A stretch of 5,375 nt of DNA from DATGQT01 sp035304085. GTDB taxonomy: Bacteria > Bacteroidota > Rhodothermia > Rhodothermales > Rubricoccaceae. Position 1 is the stretch's first letter. Each line of letters starts with the position of its first letter. Location of the stretch: positions 1-5,375 of the forward strand of contig DATGQT010000284.1 of the NCBI GenBank assembly GCA_035304085.1, given 5' to 3'. The notes under the pieces are model-generated. The model had not been told where the DNA came from and ran no database searches. It saw nothing but the letters and a program-made list of their open reading frames with translations. The position numbers were made by a program, and so were the translations under genes. Positions 1 through 5,145 of this stretch are shown in pieces.

Positions 1-327
1 TCAGAACCGCTCCCGCAGCGCGTAGCCGAGGGCCACGAGCGCGGCCACGCCGACGGCCGCGAGCACCGGCCGCGAGAGCACGAGGTCGAGCCACTCCCGG
101 CCGCTCTCGACGCGGGCGGGGACGGCGTCGTACGTGTGGACGGACTCGATGAGGCCGTTGGCGCCGTGGACGACGACGCGGCCCGGCGCCTGGTTGCGCG
201 CCATCTGCTCGGCGACGGCCACGGCCTCGTCCTGCGTGTCGGCCACGCGGGAGGCGCGGTCGGCCCCCTCGCGCTTGACGGCCCAGCGGCCCTCGCTGGG
301 GACGACGTGATAGACGATCTGCGGCAT
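1..327 (-). CDS. DUF2188 domain protein with C-terminal membrane anchor
   Basis: This encodes a 108-residue protein of unknown biochemical function. Residues 4-66 fit the DUF2188 pattern: an opening YHVVPSEGRWAVKREG, then a TQDEAVAVAEQMAR helix, then VVVHGANGLIES, which is the usual strand-helix-strand layout of this small family. Residues 87-104 (PVLAAVGVAALVALGYAL) form one hydrophobic segment followed by RERF, so the protein is probably a tail-anchored inner-membrane protein with the DUF2188 part in the cytoplasm. Many DUF2188 proteins are soluble and under 80 residues, so the anchor is an extension. I chose the ATG at 327 because the domain begins immediately after it; the frame stays open further upstream, but that stretch is low-complexity and runs into the divergent gene. 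The leader is C-rich and lacks a Shine-Dalgarno sequence. The gene is divergent from the M28 peptidase. Confidence 0.85.
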   Translation of the reverse strand: MPQIVYHVVPSEGRWAVKREGADRASRVADTQDEAVAVAEQMARNQAPGRVVVHGANGLIESVHTYDAVPARVESGREWLDLVLSRPVLAAVGVAALVALGYALRERF

Positions 328-377
328 GGGACGGGGGGCTGGGTGAGGAGGACCGCTGATACGTCCGGTCACGTCCT

Positions 378-412
378 TTTGTCCCCGCCGGCCCGGCGGG
401 CCGGGTATCTTC
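378..412 (+). promoter_or_regulatory. Candidate promoter for the M28 peptidase gene
   Basis: TTTG at 378-381 and TATCTTC at 406-412 resemble the Bacteroidetes -33 (TTTG) and -7 (TAnnTTTG) elements. The 24-bp spacing is a few bases longer than the usual 19-21, and the last two positions of the -7 box do not match, so the call is tentative. The -7 candidate lies 24 bp before the ATG at 437. The same TATCTT core occurs in the minus-strand leader at 4337-4344, which supports it slightly. Confidence 0.35.
388..404. repeat. GC-rich inverted repeat between the putative -33 and -7 boxes
   Basis: CCGGCCC (388-394) and GGGCCGG (398-404) are perfect 7-bp inverted arms around a 3-nt loop. There is no T-run after it on either strand, and the flanking genes diverge, so it does not look like a terminator. 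It could be an operator for a dimeric regulator placed in the promoter spacer, or chance in GC-rich DNA. Confidence 0.4.
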
Positions 413-436
413 AGGGCTCCATCAGACCCCCGAACC

Positions 437-2134
437 ATGCTCGCACGCCCCGTCCTCGCGCTCGTCCTCGCCGCCCTCCTCGCCGCCTGCGGCCCGCCCC
501 GCTCCGTCGCCCAGAACGCCGCGGCGCTGGCCGCAGCCGCCCCCGAGGCGGGCCTCGCCGAGATCGACTCGACCACGCTCTACCGCCACCTCGCCGAGCT
601 CGCCTCCGACGCCTACGAGGGCCGCGGCACCGGCACGCGCGGCGAGGAGATGGCCGTCGAGTACATAGCCGATCAGATGCGCGCGCTCGGCCTCGAAGGC
701 GGCGCCGCCGACGGCTCGTTCTTCCAGCGGGTGCCGCTGCGCGGCGCGACGGCCACCTCCGTCAGCCCCCTCGTCCTGACCCCGGACGACACCGAGCCCG
801 TCCGGCTCGAGTTCGTCACCGACTTCATCGCCTCGTCCGACCTCGACGCCCCGGAGGCCGCCATCCGCGACGCCGAGCTCGTCTTCGTCGGCTACGGCAT
901 CGAGAACCCGGGCTACGACTGGGACGACTACAAGGGCGTGGACGTCCGCGGCAAGGTCATCGTCGCCTTCGTCAACGACCCCCCGGCGACGGCCGAGGAG
1001 CCGGACCTCTTCCAGGCCGACACCCTCACGTACAACGGGCGGTGGACCTACAAGTACGAGGAGGCGCGGCGGCGCGGCGCCCTCGGCGCGCTCCTCATCC
1101 ACACGCCCGAGACGGCGGGGTACCCGTTCCAGGTGCTCTCGGCCGGCGCGCGCGGCGAGCAGATCAGCCTCTCCGAGCCGCCCGAGGGCGCCCTCACCGT
1201 GGCCGGCTGGCTCACCCAGCCCGCCGCCGAGCGCCTCGCCCAGCTCTCCGGCACCACGCTCGATACGTGGTTCGAGGAGGCCGCCCGGCGCGACTTCCAC
1301 CCGCGCACGCTCCCCGTCACCGCTACCCTGAGCATGGAGTTGGAGAGCCGCCGGTTCGAGGGGACCAACGTGATCGGGAAGCTCACGGGCGCCGAGCGGC
1401 CGGAGGAGGCCGTCGTCTACACGGCCCACCACGACCACCTCGGGATGAACGAGGCACTCATCGCCGCCGGCGAGGACGGCATCTACAACGGCGCCGTGGA
1501 CAACGCCTCGGGCGTCTCGATGCTGCTCACGCTCGCCGAGGCCTTCACGGCCGCCGAGCCCCCCGCGCGCACCGTCCTCTTCATGACGCTCACGGCCGAG
1601 GAGTCGGGCCTCCTCGGCTCGGCGCACTACGCGCAGCACCCCGTGATCCCGCTCGCGCGCACCATCGCCAACGTCAACGTGGACTCCGGCAACCTCAGCG
1701 GGCCGACGGAGGACATCGTCGGGATCGGCGCGGAGCGGAGCGAGATGCTGGGGCTGCTCCGCGAGGCCGCCGCCGCCGAGGGGATGACCGTCACGCCGGA
1801 CAACCAGCCCAACCAGGGCCTCTTCTTCCGCAGCGACCAGCTCGCCTTCGCGCGCGGCGGCGTCCCGGCCGTCTTCGTCAAGACGGGCCACCACTTCGTC
1901 GGCCGCCCCGAGGGCTACGCCGAGGAGGTGTCGAACGACTACCGGATGAACCGGTACCACCAGCCGGGCGACGAGCTGACGGGCGACGAGCTCCTCGGCG
2001 GGCTCGTCCAGCAGACGCGCGTGGCCTTCCGCCTCGGCTGGATGCTGGCCGACTCCGACCTCCGCCCGCAGTGGAAGCCGAGCGAGGCCTTCGCCCAGAC
2101 CCGCGCCGAGAGCGAGGCGGCGATGGGCGACTGA
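437..2134 (+). CDS. Secreted M28-family zinc aminopeptidase, lipoprotein, with PA-like insert
   Basis: This 565-residue protein is predicted to be a di-zinc peptidase that removes N-terminal residues from peptides outside the cytoplasm. Residues 1-18 are a lipoprotein signal ending in the lipobox LAAC (Cys18), so it should be lipid-anchored in the envelope. Residues 47-87 (with YEGRGTGTRGEEMA) are the usual N-terminal M28 segment. Residues about 130-265 look like an inserted PA domain (VFVGYGI, GVDVRGKVIVAFVNDPP). The catalytic core follows: His331 and Asp333 in AHHDHLG, bridging Asp355 in AVDNASG, general-base Glu388 and zinc ligand Glu389 in TAEESGLLGS, Asp416 in NVDSG, and His508 in YHQPGDE. 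All expected metal ligands are present, so it should be active. The ATG at 437 directly precedes the signal peptide. A strong terminator follows the stop. Substrate specificity cannot be read from the sequence. Confidence 0.93.
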   Translation: MLARPVLALVLAALLAACGPPRSVAQNAAALAAAAPEAGLAEIDSTTLYRHLAELASDAYEGRGTGTRGEEMAVEYIADQMRALGLEGGAADGSFFQRVPLRGATATSVSPLVLTPDDTEPVRLEFVTDFIASSDLDAPEAAIRDAELVFVGYGIENPGYDWDDYKGVDVRGKVIVAFVNDPPATAEEPDLFQADTLTYNGRWTYKYEEARRRGALGALLIHTPETAGYPFQVLSAGARGEQISLSEPPEGALTVAGWLTQPAAERLAQLSGTTLDTWFEEAARRDFHPRTLPVTATLSMELESRRFEGTNVIGKLTGAERPEEAVVYTAHHDHLGMNEALIAAGEDGIYNGAVDNASGVSMLLTLAEAFTAAEPPARTVLFMTLTAEESGLLGSAHYAQHPVIPLARTIANVNVDSGNLSGPTEDIVGIGAERSEMLGLLREAAAAEGMTVTPDNQPNQGLFFRSDQLAFARGGVPAVFVKTGHHFVGRPEGYAEEVSNDYRMNRYHQPGDELTGDELLGGLVQQTRVAFRLGWMLADSDLRPQWKPSEAFAQTRAESEAAMGD

Positions 2135-2178
2135 GCGTCTTCACGCTTCAGACATACCCGTCACCGGACGATATCAGC

Positions 2179-2216
2179 GCCGGCGGGGTGGCTCGGCCCC
2201 GCCGGCCTTTTCTTTT
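2179..2216 (+). terminator. Rho-independent terminator after the M28 peptidase gene
   Basis: GCCGGCGGGG (2179-2188) and CCCCGCCGGC (2197-2206) form a perfect 10-bp stem with an 8-nt loop. It is followed by CTTTTCTTTT, a T-rich tract on the plus strand only, which sets the direction. It lies 45 nt after the peptidase stop codon, and its T-tract ends 2 nt before the next start codon. Confidence 0.88.
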
Positions 2217-2218
2217 CC

Positions 2219-2860
2219 ATGCGCCCTCTCCTCCCCGGCTCCCTCGCCGTCCTCGTCCTCGCCGCCGGCTGCGCCCCGCGCCCTCCGCTCCGCGAAGCCC
2301 TCCCCCCGCTGACGACGTACCTCCCGGCCGCCCCCACGGCGCCCACGCCCGCCGAGGACGCGCCCCCGCCCGCCGCTTCGCCGTCCCCGTCCCCGTCCCC
2401 GCCGCCGGCTCCCGTCTTCCTCTACACCCGCACCGACGCCGACCTCCGCCTCGCCTACGTGGACGGCCTGAGCAACCTCCTCAACGCCGCCGCCACGCCC
2501 GCCCAGGTCCGCCGCCTCGCCCCCGCCGACGCCCGCGCCTGGCTCGACGTGCTCGGGGGCGTCAACCCGGCCGCTGCCACGTTCGTCCGCGCCCGCCTCG
2601 GTCCCGTCCTCGCCGAGGACGCCCTCGTCGCCTACGCCGTCGGGGGGAGCAATCTGACCTCGTGCGCGCGCTTCTCGGAGACCCTGTTCGTCGGCGTGCC
2701 GGAGAAGCACCAGAGCCGCGAGCGGCCCTACGTCGGCCTCATCGCGCGGGACGCGTGCGAGGGGGACGGCGAGCTCTGCCTCCGCTGCGCGAACGTCGGC
2801 GGGGCCCCGGCCGATGACGCCCGGCCTCGCGTCTGCACGCCCGCCCCCTGCGGGCGCTAG
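2219..2860 (+). CDS. Lipoprotein of unknown function with Pro/Ser-rich linker and cysteine-rich C-terminus
   Basis: I do not recognise the family of this 213-residue protein. Residues 1-18 form a lipoprotein signal with lipobox LAAGC (Cys18), so it should be lipid-anchored in the envelope. Residues about 36-65 are rich in Pro, Ala and Ser (including SPSPSPSPPP) and probably act as a flexible tether. Residues 66-148 look helical and globular, with DLRLAYVDGLSNLLNA and PADARAWLDVLGG. The C-terminal part has six cysteines at 149, 180, 187, 190, 206 and 211, suggesting disulfides or a metal site. The start is fixed: between the preceding in-frame TGA (2132-2134) and ATG 2219 there is no other ATG, GTG or TTG in frame. 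There is no Shine-Dalgarno site; the start directly follows a terminator T-tract. The stop overlaps the convergent glycosyltransferase stop by 4 bp. High GC at third positions supports a real gene. Confidence 0.8.
   Translation: MRPLLPGSLAVLVLAAGCAPRPPLREALPPLTTYLPAAPTAPTPAEDAPPPAASPSPSPSPPPAPVFLYTRTDADLRLAYVDGLSNLLNAAATPAQVRRLAPADARAWLDVLGGVNPAAATFVRARLGPVLAEDALVAYAVGGSNLTSCARFSETLFVGVPEKHQSRERPYVGLIARDACEGDGELCLRCANVGGAPADDARPRVCTPAPCGR
2381..2398 (+). repeat. In-frame 6-bp tandem repeat (CCGTCC x3)
   Basis: Three copies of CCGTCC lie inside the lipoprotein gene and encode the Pro-Ser repeat of the linker. The unit is a multiple of three, so copy-number change would alter linker length without a frameshift. 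Confidence 0.6.
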
Positions 2861-3984
2861 CCGGCGACCTCCTCGAAGAGGGCGTCGTAGCGCCGCGCCT
2901 GCTCGGGCCAGGCGAGGTGGGCGGGGATCTCGCGGAGGACGCTCCGCGGCAGCGGCTGGTCCTCCCCCCGGAGCAGCCGCCGGAGGATCTCGAACAGCTC
3001 CTCCTCGTCCTCGTAGAGGACGGGGGCGTGGAGGAGCGGGCGGTGGAGGCGCTCGGGGATCAGCTCGGGGTAGGTGAGCCGGTTCGGGAGGAGCGGGTGG
3101 CACCCGCAGTAGATCGCCTCCAGCATGGCGATGCCGAAGAACTCGTGGCGCGCCGTGGACACCACGATGTCGGCGCGGTGGAGGAGCCGGCTGTACTCGG
3201 CGAAGTCCTCGGCGTAACCGTAGTGGAGGATGCGCTCGGCGTAGCGCTGGAACGCCCGCTCGAAGGCGGGCGGCTGCTCCTCGAACCGCTCGCCGGCGAG
3301 GATGAGGCGGAAGCGGACGCCGGCGTCGTCGAGCCGGTTCATGAGGCGGAAGAACGCCTCGGGGTTCTTGTCGTACTCCCACCGCTGGTTCCAGAGCACG
3401 ATGGGTGGGCCGGCGTCGCGGGCGCGCTCGACGTCGGCGGCGTGGCGGTCGTGGCCGGCGAGGTCGAGGCCGAGGTGAAGGACGGTGGCCCGCTCGCGGA
3501 GGCGGTGGAGGGTGTCGAGGTGGGTGTAGTCCGGGAACCGACGGAGGAGGTCCGGGAGGGCGGCGAAGAACTCGTCGTGGTGGAAGCGGGAGTTGAAGAC
3601 GACGCGGTCGGCGGCGAGGGCGGAGAGGTAGTTGACGTAGGCGTAGGTGTAGTCGCGCTCGACGCCCTCGCGGATGGGGTAGGTGAGCTGGTTCTCGTGG
3701 AGGTAGAGGACGACGGGCACGCGCGCGAGCCGCTGGCGCGTGAGGGCGAGGAAGGCCGGGAGGTTCACCATGTCCGTCGCGAAGACGAGGTCGGGCGCGG
3801 GGCCCGCCTCGACGGCCTCGGTCGCCTTCTGCGCGAGGGTGACGGCGCCCCCCTGCATCCGCCACTTCCAGTACCGCGCCGCCATCGTGACCGCGTGGAA
3901 GGTGTGGCGGCTGTGGCGGGCGAGGTCGTCGAGGAAGTGCCGGTGCGACCCGCCGTACCAGGGCTCGAGGGCGAGGACGTTCAT
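2857..3984 (-). CDS. DUF3524/GT4 glycosyltransferase, tRNA-queuosine alpha-mannosyltransferase (QTMAN/GTDC1) family
   Basis: This 375-residue protein resembles animal GTDC1/QTMAN, which transfers mannose from GDP-mannose to queuosine at position 34 of tRNA-Asp. The N-terminal DUF3524 half (about 1-170) has PWYGGSHRHF (8-17), WKWRM (39-43) and HENQLTYP (96-103). The C-terminal GT4 half (about 190-345) has WNQRWEYDKNPEAFF (198-212) and HEFFGIAMLEAIYCGCHP (280-297), whose Glu281 and Glu289 form the EX7E motif typical of retaining GT-B enzymes. I recall closely matching blocks in the human protein, so family membership is strong. There is no signal peptide, consistent with a cytoplasmic tRNA substrate. 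Activity on bacterial Q-tRNA is inference; no queuosine gene lies in this window. ATG 3984 gives the canonical N-terminus. The gene follows a 75-residue ORF by 66 bp and overlaps the convergent lipoprotein gene by 4 bp. Confidence 0.9.
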   Translation of the reverse strand: MNVLALEPWYGGSHRHFLDDLARHSRHTFHAVTMAARYWKWRMQGGAVTLAQKATEAVEAGPAPDLVFATDMVNLPAFLALTRQRLARVPVVLYLHENQLTYPIREGVERDYTYAYVNYLSALAADRVVFNSRFHHDEFFAALPDLLRRFPDYTHLDTLHRLRERATVLHLGLDLAGHDRHAADVERARDAGPPIVLWNQRWEYDKNPEAFFRLMNRLDDAGVRFRLILAGERFEEQPPAFERAFQRYAERILHYGYAEDFAEYSRLLHRADIVVSTARHEFFGIAMLEAIYCGCHPLLPNRLTYPELIPERLHRPLLHAPVLYEDEEELFEILRRLLRGEDQPLPRSVLREIPAHLAWPEQARRYDALFEEVAG

Positions 3985-4034
3985 GGGGTCGTCCGTGGTC
4001 GGTGGTCAGTTGGAGCAGCGGTGATGGACCACGG
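3985..4034 (-). repeat. Heptad tandem repeat with inverted copy in the glycosyltransferase leader
   Basis: Read on the minus strand, three 7-bp units GACCACC, GACCACG and GACGACC (4007 down to 3987) end 2 nt before the ATG. A perfect 8-bp inverted copy lies upstream (plus-strand CCGTGGTC at 3993-4000 pairs with GACCACGG at 4027-4034), with a 26-nt loop. The GTGGTC at 4002-4007 could pair with the same upstream arm, so two registers are possible. The position, in the 66-bp gap between two same-strand genes, suggests an RNA leader structure or a protein-binding site. Function is unknown. Confidence 0.6.
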
Positions 4035-4050
4035 GCGCCGAATCACGGGT

Positions 4051-4278
4051 TCAACCGCCGAGCTCGCGCGCGAGCTGCTCCCCCTCCTCCTCCGTCGCCG
4101 GGCGGACGACGGCGACGGAGCGGACCTGGAGGTGCTCGCGGAGCGTGGCGTCGCGGACCTCCTCGGCGGTGACGAGCACCTCGTCGCCGGCCTCCATCGG
4201 GATCTCGCGGGTCTGGAGGTGGAGCGTGAGCGGGCGCTCGGAGACGTTTTTGATGAGCATGCCGCGGCGCTTGGGCAT
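4051..4278 (-). CDS. Small conserved-looking protein of unknown function upstream of the glycosyltransferase
   Basis: This 75-residue protein has no family I can name. The core MLIKNVSERPLTLHLQ, then REIPMEAGDEVLVTAEEV, then LQVRSVAVVRP reads as a small beta-rich domain, followed by an acidic helix (ATEEEGEQLARELGG). This broadly resembles small phage- or capsid-associated 'V(K/R)N.S.RPLTL' beta proteins, but the resemblance is weak and no phage genes are nearby. It has no cysteines, no signal peptide and no membrane segment. The ATG at 4278 is chosen because MPKRRG gives a basic start just after the leader; ATG 4260 (MLIKN) is an equally plausible alternative that would give 69 residues. It is 66 bp upstream of the glycosyltransferase on the same strand, so co-transcription from the promoter near 4340 is likely. 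Alternating charged and hydrophobic residues with high-GC third positions support a real gene. Confidence 0.7.
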   Translation of the reverse strand: MPKRRGMLIKNVSERPLTLHLQTREIPMEAGDEVLVTAEEVRDATLREHLQVRSVAVVRPATEEEGEQLARELGG

Positions 4279-4285
4279 CGGCGTC

Positions 4286-4311
4286 GGGGATGGGCGGGGG
4301 GAGAAAGGGGG
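4286..4311 (+). other. Potential G-quadruplex motif in the divergent intergenic region
   Basis: Four G-runs of at least three (4286-4289, 4292-4294, 4296-4301, 4307-4311) are separated by loops of 2, 1 and 5 nt, which meets the standard G3+N1-7 pattern. It is on the plus strand, so the minus-strand gene leader is the C-rich partner. Such motifs occur by chance in GC-rich genomes. Confidence 0.45.
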
Positions 4312-4336
4312 AGCGGCTTGCGCCGTAACGACGCCG

Positions 4337-4344
4337 CCAAGATA
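4337..4344 (-). promoter_or_regulatory. Candidate -7 box for the small-protein/glycosyltransferase operon
   Basis: The minus strand reads TATCTTGG, which matches the Bacteroidetes -7 consensus TAnnTTTG at all but one defined position. It lies 58 bp upstream of ATG 4278. I see no convincing TTTG at the -33 position, so confidence is modest. The TATCTT core is shared with the peptidase leader. Confidence 0.4.
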
Positions 4345-4360
4345 TTCACGCTGTCGGGTC

Positions 4361-4422
4361 TTGCGTGCTGCGTGTTGAACCGACGCGCCGCTGACATGCA
4401 ACACGCAACACGGAACACGCAA
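4361..4422 (+). repeat. Heptad tandem repeat and register-ambiguous hairpin in the comF leader
   Basis: Three units CACGCAA, CACGGAA and CACGCAA (4402-4422) end 3 nt before the comF ATG. Upstream, 4361-4377 is an inverted copy of about two units. Its reverse complement matches 15 of 17 bases at 4399-4415, and also 15 of 17 at 4406-4422, so the hairpin can form in two registers 7 nt apart. No T-run follows, so it is not an intrinsic terminator. It may be a translation-control structure, a binding site, or a dispersed genomic repeat. Confidence 0.7.
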
Positions 4423-4425
4423 CCT

Positions 4426-5145
4426 ATGCCTGCCACCGCCCTCCTCGGCGGGCTCACCGGTGCAGCCCGCGCCCTCGCCGGCCTCGCCTTCCCGGCCCTC
4501 TGCCTCGCCTGCGAGCGGCGCCTCCCCTCCGACGACGGGGTGCCGCTGTGCCCGGCGTGCCTCCGCCGCCTCCCCCGCGCCGACGCCGTCGAGGTCGAAG
4601 CCCGCCTCGGCGCCCTCCCGACGGGCAACCTCTTCGGGCAGGCGCTGGCGCTGTGGGTGTTCGACGACGGCGGGGCCGTGCAGCGGCTCCAGCACACCCT
4701 CAAGTACCGCGACCGCCCCGCCCTCGGCCTCGCCCTCGGCGCCCTCCTCGGGCGGGCCGTCGCCGAGACCTTCGGGGAGCCGCGCTACGACGCCGTCGTG
4801 CCGGTGCCGCTCGCGCGCGTGCGGCGGCTCGAACGCGGCTACAACCAGAGCGCCGCGCTGGCTGAGGGGGCCGCCCGCGTGCTCCCCGGCCCACCGCCCG
4901 TCGCCGAGGCACTCCTCGTCCGCTCCCGGCGGACCCGCTCGCAGACAGCGCTCTCCCGCACCCGCCGCTGGGCCAACGTCGACGGCGCTTTCGCCGTACC
5001 CGAGGGGCAGGACGCCCGCGACCTCCGCCTCCTCCTCGTGGACGACGTGCTCACGACGGGGGCCACCGTCACCGCCGCCGCGCGCCCCCTCCTCGACGCC
5101 GGGGCCGCGGTGGACCTCGCCACGTTCGCCCTCGCCGCCGTCTAA
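4426..5145 (+). CDS. comF: ComF-family protein (zinc finger plus phosphoribosyltransferase fold)
   Basis: This 239-residue protein belongs to the ComF/GntX family; ComFC-type members support DNA uptake in natural transformation, with the exact biochemistry unsettled. The N-terminus has a four-cysteine zinc site, CLAC (Cys26, Cys29) and CPAC (Cys42, Cys45). The middle carries the family blocks LKYRDRPALG (92-101), VVPVPLARVRRLERGYNQS (124-142) and RTRSQTALSRTRRWANV (169-185). The PRPP-binding loop is LLLVDDVLTTGATV (202-215) with the acidic pair Asp206-Asp207. Length and motif order are normal, so it should be intact. I chose ATG 4426; an in-frame ATG at 4396 would only add residues read from the heptad repeat. 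There is no Shine-Dalgarno sequence. It is divergent from the small-protein operon and converges with the ABC ATPase gene, overlapping by 4 bp. There is no other competence gene in the window. Confidence 0.93.
   Translation: MPATALLGGLTGAARALAGLAFPALCLACERRLPSDDGVPLCPACLRRLPRADAVEVEARLGALPTGNLFGQALALWVFDDGGAVQRLQHTLKYRDRPALGLALGALLGRAVAETFGEPRYDAVVPVPLARVRRLERGYNQSAALAEGAARVLPGPPPVAEALLVRSRRTRSQTALSRTRRWANVDGAFAVPEGQDARDLRLLLVDDVLTTGATVTAAARPLLDAGAAVDLATFALAAV

Noticed and set aside
388..404. Inverted repeat as an intrinsic terminator
   Set aside because: There is no T-run after the stem on either strand and the flanking genes are divergent, so no transcript needs to end there.
328..576. N-terminal extension of the DUF2188 gene to ATG 576
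   Set aside because: The extra 83 residues are low-complexity Ala, Arg and Gly, run through the intergenic region into the peptidase gene, and add nothing matching the family.
136..2817. Very long plus-strand open frame (893 codons) overlapping the peptidase and lipoprotein genes
   Set aside because: The translation is dominated by Arg, Pro, Ala and Gly with no recognisable motif, which is typical of an off-frame shadow in GC-rich DNA. The overlapping frames have clear signal peptides and catalytic motifs.
2174..3865. Minus-strand open frame of 563 codons across the lipoprotein and glycosyltransferase genes
   Set aside because: It is out of frame with the motif-bearing glycosyltransferase, is dominated by Arg and Pro, and would cross the terminator.
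4399..4422. Short CRISPR-like array in the comF leader
   Set aside because: Units are 7 bp with no spacers; this is a tandem repeat, not a repeat-spacer array.
2917..4425. Plus-strand frame continuous with comF, antisense to the glycosyltransferase
   Set aside because: It is rich in Val, Glu, Gly and Ala as expected for the antisense of a GC-rich gene. ComF homology begins only after ATG 4426.
4396..4425. Alternative comF start at ATG 4396
   Set aside because: The ten extra residues (MQHATRNTQP) are a translation of the heptad repeat and are not part of the ComF family N-terminus.
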